A stretch of DNA of 64,000 nucleotides. Source: Bradyrhizobium sp. RP6 (GTDB lineage Bacteria; Pseudomonadota; Alphaproteobacteria; Rhizobiales; Xanthobacteraceae). Positions 53,019 to 64,000 of the stretch are shown piece by piece. The position numbers and the translations under genes are program-made. Location of the stretch: contig NZ_RQIT01000002.1 in the NCBI RefSeq assembly GCF_003837805.1, forward strand, positions 496,001 to 560,000, written 5' to 3'. The notes beneath the pieces are model-generated. The model was not told the origin of the DNA, made no database searches, and saw only the letters and a program-made list of their open reading frames with translations. Each line of letters begins with the position of its first letter. The stretch's first letter is position 1.

Positions 53019-53819
53019 ATGCCGAACCGGCTCGAAACCTACCGCGTCGAGGCCTTCAACACCGCCAAGCAGTCCGAAAACAAGATGCACGACGACAATG
53101 TGGCACGCCGCTTCGGCTTTTCCGGCGGACTGGTCCCCGGCGTCGATGTGTTCGCCTACATGATGCACGTGCCGATCGCGCGCTGGGGGCACGATTTCCT
53201 GTCGCGCGGACTGATCGAGGCCCGCTTCATCAAGCCGGTCTATGACGGCGAGACCGCCGATGTCGATGCCACCGAGCACAACGGCTTGCTGACGATCGAG
53301 GTTTTCAGCCGCACAGAGCTCTGCGCGACCGGGACGGCCTCGCTGCCGGCGGCCGTGCCGGCGGTGTCATTGAGTGACTTTGTCGAAGTCCCCGCCGTCG
53401 CCGAGCGCAAGCCGGTCAGCCCGGCGACGTTCGAGATGGGCAAATGGCTCGGCACGACGCCGCGGCGCTGGGCCGGGCGGGACGCCAATGATTATCTCGC
53501 CGACATCAGGGAGACCGACCCGATCTTCACGCGCGAGGATCTCGGCCATCCCGGACTGATCCAGCGCGTGATGAACCGCGTCCTCGTCGACAACACCATC
53601 CTGGGACCCTGGATTCATGTCGGCAGCCGCATGCAGCTGCTGTCAGCCGCGCGCGCCGGCGACGAGATTACCGCGCGGGCAAAAGTCACCGCGAACTACG
53701 AGAAGAAGGGCCACCGCTTCGTCGAACTCGACGCGCTCGTCGTCGCCAACGGCACGACGCCGCTAGCGCATTGCCAGCACACCGCGATCTACCAGCCGCG
53801 TGAGCAGGCGGCGGCGTAG
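53019..53819 (+). CDS. hotdog-fold (MaoC-like) hypothetical protein
   Basis: A soluble protein of 266 aa that looks like two degenerate hotdog units. The N-terminal part has [20 protein letters not shown], similar to the MaoC pattern but without a clear Asp/His catalytic pair. The C-terminal part has [21 protein letters not shown], which resembles the strand region of acyl dehydratases. ATG 53019 follows AGGGAAGA. It may bind or hydrate an acyl-CoA. It is isolated on its strand and converges with the molybdenum-enzyme gene. Confidence 0.75.
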   Translation: MPNRLETYRVEAFNTAKQSENKMHDDNVARRFGFSGGLVPGVDVFAYMMHVPIARWGHDFLSRGLIEARFIKPVYDGETADVDATEHNGLLTIEVFSRTELCATGTASLPAAVPAVSLSDFVEVPAVAERKPVSPATFEMGKWLGTTPRRWAGRDANDYLADIRETDPIFTREDLGHPGLIQRVMNRVLVDNTILGPWIHVGSRMQLLSAARAGDEITARAKVTANYEKKGHRFVELDALVVANGTTPLAHCQHTAIYQPREQAAA

Positions 53820-53842
53820 GCGCGGGGCCACCATCGTCACAT

Positions 53843-53922
53843 CGTCATCCCCGGGCTTGTCCGGGCATCCACGTTCTTGGTGCGCGAAGGCGTGGATGGC
53901 CGGGACAAGCCCGGCCATGACG
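53843..53922. repeat. palindromic repeat, CCGGGCTTGACCCGG family, copy 2
   Basis: CGTCATCCCCGGGCTTGTCC faces GGACAAGCCCGGCCATGACG, with CATCCACG and CGTGGATG as inner arms. It lies between the converging hotdog and molybdenum-enzyme genes. Confidence 0.85.
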
Positions 53923-53943
53923 GCTGAAAGAGGGTGCGCTCCC

Positions 53944-56316
53944 TTACGCCGCCTTGGTCTTCGCCTCCTGGATCGCGCGCCACACCCGCTCGGGGGTCAG
54001 CGGCATGTCGATGTGCTTGATGCCGTACTCCGACAGAGCATCGATCACCGCATTCACCACCGTCGACAGGCTGCCGGCGCAGCCGGCTTCGCCGCAGCCC
54101 TTGCTGCCGAGCGGATTGGTCGTTGCCGGCACCGGATGATCGCCCACCGTCATGTTCGGCACGTCCTCGGCGCGCGGCAGGGCGTAGTCCATCAGCGAGC
54201 CGGTGATCGGCTGGCCGCTGTCGTCATAGCGGATGTGCTCCATCAGCGCCTGCCCGATGCCCTGGACCACGCCGCCATGGAGCTGGCCCGCGACCAGCAG
54301 CGGATTGATCACCGTGCCGAAGTCGTTGACTGCGCTATAGCGCACGATCTGCACCACGCCGGTCTCGGGATCGATCTCGACCTCGGCGACGTGGCAGCCG
54401 TTCGGGAACGCCGATGCCACCGGCTCGCTAGTGTGGTCGACGTCGAGGCTGTCAGGCACACCCTCGGGCACCTTGCCGTCATGCAGCTTCTTGGCGAGCT
54501 CCATGATGTCGATGCTGCGGTCGGTGCCGGCGATGGTGAAGTTGCCGTCGGCGAACTCGATATCTGCCTCGGACGCTTCCAGCATATGCGCGGCGGCGCG
54601 CTTGCCCTTCTCGATCACGAGCTTGGCGGCCCCTACAATGGCCTGGCCGCTCGCAGTGATCGAGCGCGAGCCGCCGGTACCGTTGCCGGTGTGGACGATG
54701 TCGCTGTCGCCCTGCACGAGCTTGACGCTCTCGAAGGGAACGCCCAGCTGCTGGCAAAGCACCTGCGCGAACGGCGTCGCATGACCTTGCCCGTAATCGA
54801 GCGTGCCGGTGATGAGCTGCACGGTGCCATCCGGATCGAACACGATCTTGCCGAGCTCGGGGCTCGGCGGGGCCGTGACCTCGAGATAGGAGCCGATCGC
54901 GATGCCGCGCAGCTTGCCGGCCTTCTTGCTCTCCTTCTTGCGCTTGGTGAAATTCTCGTGGTCGGAAATTTCGAGCGCCTTGTCGAACACGGCTTGGAAG
55001 TCGCCGCTGTCATAGGTGACGCCGGAGGAGGCCGCGAACGGGATCTGGTTCGGCTTGATGAAGTTGCGCTTGCGCAAGGTCAACCGGTTGATGCCCATCT
55101 CGTCGGCGGCGCGGTCGATCAGGCGCTCCATGTAGTAGTTCGCCTCGGGCCGGCCGGCGCCGCGATAGGCGCCCATCAGCGTGGTGTTGGTGAGCACCGT
55201 CTTGATGTCGACCGCCATCAGCGGCGTGCGATAGACGCTGGAGAAGTTCTTGCCGGTGTTGAGCGAAAGCGGCCCCGGCGCGACGCCGGTGATGTAGGCG
55301 CCGAGATTGCCGTAGCCGGACAGTTTTGCGGCGAGGAAGTGCCCCTCGGCATCGAGCGCGAGCTCGGCATGAATCTTCTGCGCGCGGCCGTGGCTGTCGG
55401 AGAGGAAGCTGGTGGAGCGCTCGTCCAGCCACTTTACCGGCCGTCCCAGCGCCTTCGCCGCATACAGGATGCACATGTATTCGGGATAGTTGATGTTCTT
55501 CATGCCGAAGGAGCCGCCGACATTGGCGGTGAGAATGCGCACCTTCTCATTCGGCACGTTGAGGTTCTTGGCAAGATTGGCGCGGTTGCCGGCGACGCCC
55601 TGCGTCGGCACCTGTAGCGTGTAGCGCTCGGTCTTCTTGTCGTAGGAGGCAAGGCCAACACGCGGCTCCATCGAGACCACGGCGACGCGGGTGTTCTCGA
55701 TGTCGAGCTTGGTGACATGGGCGGCGCTGGCAAAGGCCGCGTTGACCTTGTCCATGTCGCCATAATGGTAGTCGAGCGCGACGTTACCAGGGATGTGGTC
55801 GTAAAGCTGCGGCGCGCCGGGCTTGGCGGCTTCCTCGGGATCCGTCACCGCGGGCAGCGGCTCGATGTCAAGCTCGACCGCCTCGGCGGCGTCGCGCGCC
55901 TGCGCCAGCGTCTCCGCGACCACGAAGGCGACGGGATCGCCGACGAAGCGGACCTTGTCGGTCGCGAGCGGCTGGCGATTGGTCTGGAGCAGGGGCGAGC
56001 CGTCGCGGCTCTTCAGAGGCAGGCCACAGGTGAAGGGGCCATAACCGGCGGCATCGAGATCCTTGCCGTTCCACACGCCCAGCACGCCCGGCATCGCCTT
56101 GGCGGCCTCGCTGTCGATGCCGCGGATGAGGCCATGGGCATGGGTGGAGCGGACAATTACGGCATAGGCCTGGCCGGGCAGGTTGAAATCGTCGGTGTAG
56201 CGGCCCTTGCCGCGCACCAGCGTGTCGTCCTCCTTGCGGCGGACCGGTTGCCCGACGCCATATTTTTGCAGTGCAATAGCATTCTCGAGCGTGGACGATT
56301 TGGTGTGTTCTTGCAT
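53944..56316 (-). CDS. xanthine dehydrogenase family molybdenum-binding subunit (CoxL form II-like)
   Basis: The large molybdopterin-cytosine-dinucleotide subunit, 790 aa. N-terminal [20 protein letters not shown] is typical of the CO-dehydrogenase-type branch. The active-site loop reads AYRGAGRPE near residue 370, the form II signature (true CO dehydrogenase has AYRCSFR). The catalytic glutamate is in [12 protein letters not shown] near 735. It would hydroxylate an aldehyde or heterocycle. The medium (FAD) and small (2Fe-2S) partner subunits are not adjacent here. It is divergent from ppx. Confidence 0.93.
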   Translation of the reverse strand: MQEHTKSSTLENAIALQKYGVGQPVRRKEDDTLVRGKGRYTDDFNLPGQAYAVIVRSTHAHGLIRGIDSEAAKAMPGVLGVWNGKDLDAAGYGPFTCGLPLKSRDGSPLLQTNRQPLATDKVRFVGDPVAFVVAETLAQARDAAEAVELDIEPLPAVTDPEEAAKPGAPQLYDHIPGNVALDYHYGDMDKVNAAFASAAHVTKLDIENTRVAVVSMEPRVGLASYDKKTERYTLQVPTQGVAGNRANLAKNLNVPNEKVRILTANVGGSFGMKNINYPEYMCILYAAKALGRPVKWLDERSTSFLSDSHGRAQKIHAELALDAEGHFLAAKLSGYGNLGAYITGVAPGPLSLNTGKNFSSVYRTPLMAVDIKTVLTNTTLMGAYRGAGRPEANYYMERLIDRAADEMGINRLTLRKRNFIKPNQIPFAASSGVTYDSGDFQAVFDKALEISDHENFTKRKKESKKAGKLRGIAIGSYLEVTAPPSPELGKIVFDPDGTVQLITGTLDYGQGHATPFAQVLCQQLGVPFESVKLVQGDSDIVHTGNGTGGSRSITASGQAIVGAAKLVIEKGKRAAAHMLEASEADIEFADGNFTIAGTDRSIDIMELAKKLHDGKVPEGVPDSLDVDHTSEPVASAFPNGCHVAEVEIDPETGVVQIVRYSAVNDFGTVINPLLVAGQLHGGVVQGIGQALMEHIRYDDSGQPITGSLMDYALPRAEDVPNMTVGDHPVPATTNPLGSKGCGEAGCAGSLSTVVNAVIDALSEYGIKHIDMPLTPERVWRAIQEAKTKAA

Positions 56317-56525
56317 GGAATCGACCTGAAAAGCCGGTATTTGCGCATTTTTGCGGCAGCGGGGGACCGGAGTCCTTCAAATAACCCACCACCCCGGTTC
56401 ACGACAACGCACGATTGGACATGGTCCCATGTGATGCGTTGTTGCGCAGGCCTGCCGCGCTGCTAATGTTTCAGGCGAATAATCAATTCCAGACCGGCCC
56501 GACCGGCCGCGGAAAGACAGTTTGT

Positions 56526-57611
56526 ATGAATGACCACACGCGGCTCCGCGACGGCCATGTCAGCCAACATGGGCCGCACGGTAAGCTCGAGGGGTCGATG
56601 GCGGCGGTGGCGTTGGCCACCAATCCGGCCGTCGGCGCGCAGGCGCCGGGAACCGGCGTCTATGCGGCGCTGGACCTCGGCACCAACAATTGCAGGCTGC
56701 TGATCGCCTGTCCGACTCAGGACGGTTTTCGCGTGGTCGATTCCTTCTCGCGCATCATCCGGCTCGGCGAGGGCGTCTCGGCGACGGGGTGCATCAGCGA
56801 CGCCGCGATCGAGCGCGCCATCGCCGCGCTCAGCATTTGCCGCGACAAGATCAATCTGCGGAAGGCACGGCGGCTGCGGCTGATCGCGACCGAAGCCTGC
56901 CGCGCGGCTTCCAACGCGGAAGGTTTCCGCAGCCGCGTTGCGGCCGAGACCGGCATCGAGCTCGAGGTGATCGACCGCGAGACCGAGGCCGCGCTCGCCG
57001 TGCTCGGCTGCTCGCCGCTGGTCGACCCCAGGGGGCGGGGCGCGATCCTGTTCGACATCGGCGGCGGCTCGACCGAGCTGGTGCGGATCGAGCGCGATCC
57101 CGCCAATCCGGAGCCGCGCATCAAGGCCTGGATGTCGATCCCGTACGGTGTGGTCACGCTCGCCGAGCAGTTCGGCGGCCGTGACGTGACGACCGGGATC
57201 TATGCGGCGATGGAGCAGGAGGTTGCGCGCCACGTCGCCCCATTCGCGGAGGAGCACGGCCGCGATCTCACCGGCATGCACCTGCTCGGCACATCAGGCA
57301 CGGTGACGACGCTCGCCGGCATCCATCTCGACCTTCCGCGCTACGACCGCCGTCGTATCGACAGCATCTGGATGAACGATGCGGACATCACCGCGACCAT
57401 CAACAAGCTGCTCGGCATGAGCTATGAGGAGCGCGCGAACAACAGCTGCATCAGCGTCGAGCGCGCCGACCTCGTGCTCGCCGGCTGCGCCATCCTCGAT
57501 GCCATCCGCCGCGCCTTTCCGCTGCCGCGCCTGCGCGTCGCCGACCGGGGCCTGCGCGAAGGCATGCTGGTCGAGATGATGCGCGAGGACGGCGCGCTCA
57601 GGAGCTGGTGA
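56526..57611 (+). CDS. ppx/gppA: exopolyphosphatase / guanosine pentaphosphate phosphatase
   Basis: A Ppx/GppA-type phosphatase of 361 aa from the ASKHA superfamily. The phosphate loops are [14 protein letters not shown] near residue 48 and [14 protein letters not shown] near 175, with [13 protein letters not shown] near 255. It corresponds to the two-domain core without the C-terminal extension of E. coli Ppx, as common in alphaproteobacteria. ATG 56526 is used; the first 40 residues are a variable tail. It ends one base before rlmE, so the two are co-transcribed, linking stress nucleotide or polyphosphate turnover to ribosome maturation. Confidence 0.92.
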   Translation: MNDHTRLRDGHVSQHGPHGKLEGSMAAVALATNPAVGAQAPGTGVYAALDLGTNNCRLLIACPTQDGFRVVDSFSRIIRLGEGVSATGCISDAAIERAIAALSICRDKINLRKARRLRLIATEACRAASNAEGFRSRVAAETGIELEVIDRETEAALAVLGCSPLVDPRGRGAILFDIGGGSTELVRIERDPANPEPRIKAWMSIPYGVVTLAEQFGGRDVTTGIYAAMEQEVARHVAPFAEEHGRDLTGMHLLGTSGTVTTLAGIHLDLPRYDRRRIDSIWMNDADITATINKLLGMSYEERANNSCISVERADLVLAGCAILDAIRRAFPLPRLRVADRGLREGMLVEMMREDGALRSW

Positions 57612-57612
57612 G

Positions 57613-58299
57613 ATGGCCAAGGACACCACCGGCCGCTTGCACGTCCAGGTCAAGACTGGCGGCAAGCGCAAATTGTCGTCCAAGCTTTGGCTGGAGCGGC
57701 AGCTCAACGATCCCTATGTCGCGAAAGCCAAGGCGGCAGGTTATCGTTCGCGCGCGGCGTTCAAGCTTCTGGAGATCGATGACAAGTATCGGCTGTTGAA
57801 GCCCGGCATGGCCGTGGTCGATCTCGGCGCCGCGCCCGGCGGCTGGAGCCAGATCGCCGCCAAGCGCGTCGGCTCCGCGGAAGGCAAGGGCAGAGTCGTC
57901 GCGATCGACCTGCTGGAAATGCCGGAGATCCCCGGTGTCGATTTCGCGCAGCTCGACTTCATGGACGACGATGCCCCCGAGAAGCTCACCGCGATGCTGG
58001 GCGGCGGCGCCGACGTCGTGATGTCCGACATGGCCGCAAACACCACCGGTCACCGCAAGACCGACCAGCTCCGCATCGTCGGCCTGGTCGAGACCGCCGC
58101 AGCCTTTGCCTGCGACGTGCTCAAGCCCGGCGGCACGTTCCTGGCAAAAACGTTCCAGAGCGGTGCCGACGCCGAGTTGCTCGCCCAGCTCAAGCGCGAT
58201 TTTGCGACGGTGCGCCATGTGAAGCCCGCCGCGAGCCGGCAGGACTCGTCGGAGCGCTACGTGCTGGCGACGGGATTTAGGGCTGGGGCGAAGGCGTAG
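57613..58299 (+). CDS. rlmE: 23S rRNA (uridine-2'-O)-methyltransferase RlmE (FtsJ/RrmJ)
   Basis: An SAM-dependent methyltransferase of 228 aa that modifies the 23S rRNA A-loop uridine (U2552 in E. coli). Motif I is [16 protein letters not shown] near residue 73. The K-D-K-E catalytic set is visible: Lys in [11 protein letters not shown], Asp in [11 protein letters not shown], Lys in FLAKTFQSG, and the C-terminal Glu in [11 protein letters not shown]. Length is slightly above E. coli RlmE because of a basic N-terminal tail. It begins two bases after the ppx/gppA stop codon. Confidence 0.95.
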   Translation: MAKDTTGRLHVQVKTGGKRKLSSKLWLERQLNDPYVAKAKAAGYRSRAAFKLLEIDDKYRLLKPGMAVVDLGAAPGGWSQIAAKRVGSAEGKGRVVAIDLLEMPEIPGVDFAQLDFMDDDAPEKLTAMLGGGADVVMSDMAANTTGHRKTDQLRIVGLVETAAAFACDVLKPGGTFLAKTFQSGADAELLAQLKRDFATVRHVKPAASRQDSSERYVLATGFRAGAKA

Positions 58300-58309
58300 G
58301 CACGACTTC

Positions 58310-58396
58310 CGTCATTGCGAGGAGCTCTTGCGACGAAGCAATCCAGACTTTCCCCGCAGACGGAGTCTGGATTGCTTCGCTGCGTTCGCAATGACG
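58310..58396. repeat. dispersed palindromic repeat, GTCATTGCGAG family, copy 4
   Basis: CGTCATTGCGAGGAGCTC faces GCTGCGTTCGCAATGACG around CAATCCAGACTTTCC and GGATTGCTTCGC. It lies between the converging rlmE and MFS genes. Confidence 0.85.
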
Positions 58397-58404
58397 ACGG
58401 GAAA

Positions 58405-59895
58405 CTACCCCAACCTCTGATCCCGCACGTCCTGCGTATCCTCGCTTGCCGCCTTGACGGCGGCTTTCGCCGCGCCTTTGCCCGCGCCCTTGCGGCTAGC
58501 GATCTCCACGGCCTTGCGGCCGGAGATCTCGTTGCCGGCGTCGGCGGGCATCTGCCAGAAGAACCAGCTCGAAGCGGCCGAGGTCACCGCGACCACGACG
58601 AAGGCCGGCGCGAACACGGTGGCGTTGAGCTCGCTGACATGACTGAGCCACATCGTGGTCTCGACACAGGCCGCGCCGACGGCGACGCCGGCTGACACCG
58701 CGAGCTGCTGGTTGACGCTGACGAGGGTGGTGGCGCGGCTCATTTGCGCGGTCTCGACCTCGGCATAGGCGACCGTGTTGATGGCGGTGAACTCCAGCGA
58801 GCGGAAGAAGCCGCCGACCACCAGGATGACCATGATGATCAGCAGCGGCGTCGACACCGTGAACAGCGCGCAGACGCCGAGGAAGAACGCGCTGACGATC
58901 GCGTTCACCGTCATCAGATTGCGGAAGCCGAAGGTGCGGATAATGCGCGCGGCCAGCGTCTTCATGCCCATGGCGCCGAGCGAGGAGGCGAAGGTGACGA
59001 GGCCGGAATGGAACGGCGACAGGCCGAAGCCGATCTGCATCAAGAGCGGCAGCAGGAAGGGCAGCGCGCCGATGCCGAGGCGGAACAGAAAGCCGCCGAA
59101 CACGGCCGCGCGCAGCGTCGGCAGCTTCAGGAGCGAGAAATCCAGCACCGGCGATCCCGTCCGCCGGGCATGCATGACGTAGAGCGTCATCGAGATCGCA
59201 CCGCCCGCGATCAACGCTGCGACGGTGCTCCACGGAAGCAGATTGAGGCCGGCAACCGACAGGCCGAAGGCGATGCCTGCGAGGCCCAGCCCAGCGAGCA
59301 CCATGCCATAGAGGTCGAACGGCTCGCGTTCCTCACTCTTGATGGGATCGATGAAGCGCAGCGCCATGAAGATGCCGAGCAGCCCGATCGGGATGTTGAT
59401 CAGGAAGATCCAGTGCCAGGATGCGTAGGTGGTGATGAAGCCGCCGAGCGGCGGGCCGATCACGGGACCTATGAGGGCAGGGACCGTCACCCAGGCCATG
59501 GCATTGACCAGTGCGCTCTTGTCGACCGAGCGCAGCAGCACGAGGCGTCCGACCGGCGTCATCATCGCGCCGCCCATGCCTTGCAGGATGCGCGCGAACA
59601 CGAAGTCGGTGACCGATGTCGAGAGCGCGCAGCCGACCGAGCCGACCATGAACACCCCGACCGCGATCGCGAACACCATGCGTGCGCCGAAGCGGTCGGC
59701 GGTCCAGCCGCTCGCCGGAATGAACACCGCGAGCGACAGCAGATAGGAGGTGATCGCGAGCTTCAGCGTCAGCGGGCTGGTGCCGATGTCGGCCGCGATC
59801 GCCGGCAGCGAGGTGGCGATCACCGTGGAGTCCATGTTCTCCATGAAGAGAGCAGTGGCCACGATCAGCGGAATGACGCGTTGCTTGTCGACCAT
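58405..59895 (-). CDS. MFS transporter, DHA2 (14-helix) drug efflux type
   Basis: A major-facilitator protein of 496 aa with about 14 transmembrane helices. The helix 1 motif is FMENMDSTVIATSLPAIAAD, typical of the EmrB/QacA branch. Motif A is GWTADRFGARM near 65, and motif C is PALIGPVIGPPLGG near 135. The C-terminal 40 residues are a charged Ala/Lys tail. It probably exports hydrophobic compounds with protons. ATG 59895 is preferred over an upstream in-frame codon. No EmrA-type partner or regulator is adjacent. Confidence 0.92.
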   Translation of the reverse strand: MVDKQRVIPLIVATALFMENMDSTVIATSLPAIAADIGTSPLTLKLAITSYLLSLAVFIPASGWTADRFGARMVFAIAVGVFMVGSVGCALSTSVTDFVFARILQGMGGAMMTPVGRLVLLRSVDKSALVNAMAWVTVPALIGPVIGPPLGGFITTYASWHWIFLINIPIGLLGIFMALRFIDPIKSEEREPFDLYGMVLAGLGLAGIAFGLSVAGLNLLPWSTVAALIAGGAISMTLYVMHARRTGSPVLDFSLLKLPTLRAAVFGGFLFRLGIGALPFLLPLLMQIGFGLSPFHSGLVTFASSLGAMGMKTLAARIIRTFGFRNLMTVNAIVSAFFLGVCALFTVSTPLLIIMVILVVGGFFRSLEFTAINTVAYAEVETAQMSRATTLVSVNQQLAVSAGVAVGAACVETTMWLSHVSELNATVFAPAFVVVAVTSAASSWFFWQMPADAGNEISGRKAVEIASRKGAGKGAAKAAVKAASEDTQDVRDQRLG

Positions 59896-61769
<1,874 letters not shown>

Positions 61770-61790
61770 TTCTCGCTTCGCTCTCTCCAT

Positions 61791-61874
61791 CGTCATGGCC
61801 GGGCTGGACCCGGCCATCCACGGGGTCTTGCTCCGCGGCTTCGTGGATGCCCGGGTCAAGTCCGGGCATGACGA
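61791..61874. repeat. palindromic repeat, CCGGGCTTGACCCGG family, copy 3
   Basis: CGTCATGGCCGGGCTGGACC faces GGTCAAGTCCGGGCATGACG, with CATCCACG and CGTGGATG inside. It immediately follows guaB. Confidence 0.85.
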
Positions 61875-61904
61875 CGGAGAATGAGGCGCCGGCCTTCTTC
61901 ATAT

Positions 61905-61982
61905 CGTCATTGCAAGCGCGACTGCCCACTTCCATCCTTTTATGTTGACGCGGCTGGATTGCTTCGCTTCGCTCGCAAAGAC
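61905..61982. repeat. dispersed palindromic repeat, GTCATTGCGAG family, degenerate copy 5
   Basis: CGTCATTGCAAGCGCG at the left and GGATTGCTTCGCTTCGCTCG at the right are recognisable, but the core is diverged. It overlaps the leader of the NADP-dependent oxidoreductase gene. Confidence 0.65.
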
Positions 61983-62000
61983 AAAGAAGTGGAGGAAGCC

Positions 62001-63023
62001 ATGGCCCAAGCCAAACGCATCGTTCTCGCCGCGCGTCCCGTCGGCGAACCCAAGCCGTCTGATTTTCGCCTGGAGGAATTCGCAGTTCCGACGCCCGGGC
62101 AGGGTGAAGTCCTGCTGCGCACGATCTGGCTGTCGCTCGATCCCTATATGCGCGGGCGCATGAGCGAGGGGCCGTCCTACGCTGCACCAGTGCCGATCGG
62201 CGGGGTGATGGAAGGCGAGGCGGTCAGCGAGGTCGCGGCCTCCAACAATTCCGATTTCGCGGTCGGCGACATCGTGCGCATCCGCTCCGGCTGGCAGACG
62301 CATGCGATCTCGAACGGCAAGGGCCTGATCAAGGTCGATCCCAAGCTCGGGCCGATCTCGACCTCGATCGGCGTGCTCGGCATGCCCGGCATGACGGCGT
62401 ACACGGGCCTGCTCGACATCGGCAAGCCGCAACCCGGCGAGACCGTCGTCGTTGCCGGCGCCTCCGGCGCGGTCGGCTCGGCCGTCGGCCAGATCGCCAA
62501 GATCAAGGGCGCACGCGCGGTCGGCATCGCCGGCGGCAAGGACAAGTGCGACTACGTGGTGAAGGAGCTCGGCTTCGACGCCTGTATCGATCACCGCGAT
62601 CCCGATCTCGCCGCCAGGCTCAAGGAGGCCTGCCCGAACGGGATCGACGTCTACTTCGAGAATGTCGGCGGCGCGGTGTTCGAAGCCGTGTTCCCGCTGC
62701 TCAATCCGTTCGCGCGCGTGCCGGTCTGCGGCCTGATCGCCCATTACAACGACACCGAGGCCAAGCCGCCGAAATGGGCCGCGTCCCTGATGCGCGCAAC
62801 GCTCACCAAGCGGCTCACCTTCCGCGGCTTCATCGTCTCCGACTTTGCTGCGCGCCATGGCGACTTCCTTCGCGACATGTCCATCTGGGTTCGCGAGGGC
62901 AAGGTCAAGTACAAGGAGTTCGTGACCGAGGGCCTGGAGAGCGCGCCGGCTGCCTTCATGGGCCTCCTGAAGGGCGCCAATTTCGGCAAGCAGCTGGTCC
63001 GGGTCGGCCCGGACAAGGCCTGA
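62001..63023 (+). CDS. NADP-dependent oxidoreductase (MDR, CurA/YncB-like)
   Basis: A medium-chain reductase of 340 aa from the leukotriene B4 dehydrogenase/CurA branch, without catalytic zinc. The NADPH-binding motif is VAGASGAVGSAVGQIAKIKG near residue 155. The opening RIVLAARPVGEPKPSDFRL and the WLSLDPYMRGRMS segment are hallmarks. It reduces alpha,beta-unsaturated carbonyl compounds. ATG 62001 follows GGAGGAAGCC. It stands alone on its strand after two repeats. Confidence 0.93.
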   Translation: MAQAKRIVLAARPVGEPKPSDFRLEEFAVPTPGQGEVLLRTIWLSLDPYMRGRMSEGPSYAAPVPIGGVMEGEAVSEVAASNNSDFAVGDIVRIRSGWQTHAISNGKGLIKVDPKLGPISTSIGVLGMPGMTAYTGLLDIGKPQPGETVVVAGASGAVGSAVGQIAKIKGARAVGIAGGKDKCDYVVKELGFDACIDHRDPDLAARLKEACPNGIDVYFENVGGAVFEAVFPLLNPFARVPVCGLIAHYNDTEAKPPKWAASLMRATLTKRLTFRGFIVSDFAARHGDFLRDMSIWVREGKVKYKEFVTEGLESAPAAFMGLLKGANFGKQLVRVGPDKA

Positions 63024-63075
63024 GCGGCCGCCTCCGGTCCCCAGGAGAGGCCGGAGTTGGTTAAGAAAGAGTCAC

Positions 63076-63123
63076 CGATCGGCCACACCTGCTCGCAAAA
63101 GCCGCAGGTGTGAACGCCGATCG
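63076..63123 (+). other. interrupted long stem-loop of unknown role
   Basis: CGATCGGC (63076-63083) pairs with GCCGATCG (63116-63123), and ACACCTGC (63085-63092) pairs with GCAGGTGT (63104-63111), giving 16 perfect pairs broken by a 1/4 bulge. The loop is 11 bases. It lies between the oxidoreductase gene and a small membrane-protein gene. No T-run follows. Confidence 0.55.
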
Positions 63124-63175
63124 ATTGACGGGCCCACGAAGGCATTGAATCATCGCGCATATTTCAGGTGTTGCG

Positions 63176-63472
63176 ATGTTAGAGATTGGTATTTTCTGCG
63201 TCATTGTGCTGGCCGCCGCCTATTGGGCGACCATGTTCGTCATGGGCCGTCGCGACGACGTCATCCATGGCAAGTTCGTTCACGTCGACGACGAAGGCGA
63301 TTTCGCGCAAGCCGCGATGCCGGCGCCGCCGCCGTTCCCGAAGCGTCCGGTCAAGGTTGCGCAAGCTCCAGGGCATCCGCCCGCCAGTGATCCGGCGGCC
63401 AAGCCAGTGAACAGCGAGGCGCTGCAATCCTTGCTCGCCGCGATCCAGCAGGATCTCAAGAGCGTCGCCTGA
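63176..63472 (+). CDS. small membrane-anchored hypothetical protein
   Basis: A 98-residue protein with one N-terminal transmembrane helix (GIFCVIVLAAAYWATMFVMG), then a polar cytoplasmic or periplasmic segment (RRDDVIHGKFVHVDDEGDF), a proline-rich linker (APPPFPKRPVKV) and a short C-terminal helix (LQSLLAAIQQDLKSV). The layout suggests an anchored adaptor. Similar proteins are unnamed. The start has only a weak ribosome site (TTTCAGGTGTTGCG). An unusual stem-loop (63076-63123) precedes it. Confidence 0.75.
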   Translation: MLEIGIFCVIVLAAAYWATMFVMGRRDDVIHGKFVHVDDEGDFAQAAMPAPPPFPKRPVKVAQAPGHPPASDPAAKPVNSEALQSLLAAIQQDLKSVA

Positions 63473-63486
63473 GAACCGGTCGCGAG

Positions 63487-64000
63487 CTAATGCTCGCCGC
63501 CCATCTGTGCGAGCAGCTCCTCGATGTCGACGTCCACCTGGCCCGCCGCGCGGACGTGACGAACCTCAAGATTGTCGGGCTGGAAGCGGTACTCGACGAG
63601 CCCGACTTCCTTGATCGCGATCCGGTCCTGGCGCCGATCGTTGATGACGAAACCCGCCGATGGCGCCCAGACGTGGCGGGTGTGGCGGAAGGTGAAGTCG
63701 CGGCGCTGATGCACGTGACCGCTGGCGATGAGACGCAGGTCGACCTTTCCGAACATCTCGATCAGCCGCGCTCGTGCCGGCTGCGGCACATAGCGGATCG
63801 CGGTCTCCGGCGTCTCGGGGTCGTCGGGCAGGTTGAGAAACAGCGGCTTGTGCAGGAACAGCGCGACCGGCCTGCCGTGCGTGCGCGATATCTCGGAGGC
63901 GAGCCAGTCGAATTGCTCGGCCTCGAAGCCAAGCCCCGAATTCATCACCAGCGAGTTGAGGCCGATGAAGCGCCAGCCCGCGGCCTCGAACGACCAATGG
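63487..64000 (-). CDS. metallophosphoesterase (C-terminal part, truncated by window edge)
   Basis: The last 170 codons of a calcineurin-type phosphoesterase whose start lies beyond the window. Visible motifs are FIGLNSLVMNSG, the metal-binding histidine in ALFLHKPLFLN, and the closing GHVHQRRDFTFRH (the GHVH motif). The order matches CpdA/Icc-like phosphodiesterases. The stop TAG is at 63487-63489. Substrate (cyclic nucleotide or other phosphoester) cannot be told from this part. Confidence 0.85.
   Translation of the reverse strand, partial: HWSFEAAGWRFIGLNSLVMNSGLGFEAEQFDWLASEISRTHGRPVALFLHKPLFLNLPDDPETPETAIRYVPQPARARLIEMFGKVDLRLIASGHVHQRRDFTFRHTRHVWAPSAGFVINDRRQDRIAIKEVGLVEYRFQPDNLEVRHVRAAGQVDVDIEELLAQMGGEH

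Noticed and set aside
53800..55617. 605-codon plus-strand frame opposite the molybdenum-enzyme gene
   Set aside because: Antisense shadow. The minus-strand protein is intact and full length.
53944..56316. True carbon monoxide dehydrogenase large subunit
   Set aside because: The active-site loop is AYRGAGR rather than AYRCSFR, and the other two subunits are not adjacent.

Overview
The window is 64 kb of GC-rich, densely coded chromosome. Gene content and style suggest an alphaproteobacterium of the Bradyrhizobium/Nitrobacteraceae type: many acyl-CoA, LysR, IclR and TetR genes, sugar-acid uptake by ABC and TRAP systems, and numerous palindromic intergenic repeats of the kind I recall from Bradyrhizobium (GTCATTGCGAGC...GAAGCAATCCAG and CTCTCCCGCTTGCGGGAGAG). 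The genus is inferred from recall, not from a search. I see no tRNA, rRNA, insertion sequence, prophage or CRISPR array. It reads as ordinary catabolic chromosome, not an acquired island.

Region by region. 0-2.3 kb: a LysR regulator divergent from an EamA-type exporter, then a small unknown gene. 2.3-14.4 kb: a sugar-acid catabolic locus. It has two SDR dehydrogenases and a XylD-like IlvD/Edd dehydratase on the minus strand, a GntR-like LacI regulator, and on the plus strand a complete carbohydrate ABC transporter, a DenD-like dehydrogenase, a KDG-type kinase and a KDPG aldolase. Two matching LacI-type operators flank the regulator gene. 14.4-19 kb: acyl-CoA genes, namely an SCP2-type thiolase, a CaiB/BaiF CoA-transferase, a thiolase-like protein without the nucleophilic cysteine, and its overlapping DUF35 zinc-ribbon partner. 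19-20.3 kb: a 33-residue membrane peptide, a carboxymuconolactone-decarboxylase-like protein and a MazG-like protein. 20.5-25.9 kb: a TAXI-type TRAP binding protein and fused permease followed closely by a glutaminase carrying STAS and cyclic-nucleotide-binding domains. 26-30.8 kb: a stand-alone biotin carrier divergent from an IclR regulator, a carboxyltransferase and a GMC oxidoreductase.

31-39.2 kb: two exported unknown proteins, a D-2-hydroxyacid (GlcD-like) flavoenzyme, an MFS transporter, an acetyl-CoA acetyltransferase, an enoyl-CoA hydratase, a PaaI thioesterase and a TetR regulator. 39.2-49.4 kb: valine catabolism (LysR divergent from mmsA, isobutyryl-CoA dehydrogenase, 3-hydroxyisobutyryl-CoA hydrolase, mmsB) running directly into an acyl-CoA ligase, a MaoC hydratase, an SDR and a flavoprotein that seems to start at CTG. 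49.5-52.9 kb: a compact minus-strand operon of DUF188, a Uup-type ABC-F ATPase and a DSD1/D-threonine-aldolase-type PLP enzyme. 53-56.3 kb: a MaoC-like protein and an orphan CO-dehydrogenase-type molybdenum subunit. 56.5-64 kb: housekeeping genes (ppx/gppA, rlmE, guaB), a DHA2 efflux pump, a CurA/YncB-like reductase, a small membrane protein and an edge-truncated metallophosphoesterase.

The most interesting points are the sugar-acid locus with its operator pair, the TAXI-TRAP/glutaminase-STAS-cNMP module, the cysteine-less thiolase with DUF35 (possibly a retro-aldolase), and the split biotin carboxylase lacking a local biotin carboxylase gene. Start codons were chosen by ribosome-binding sites and family alignment from memory. 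No database search was possible.
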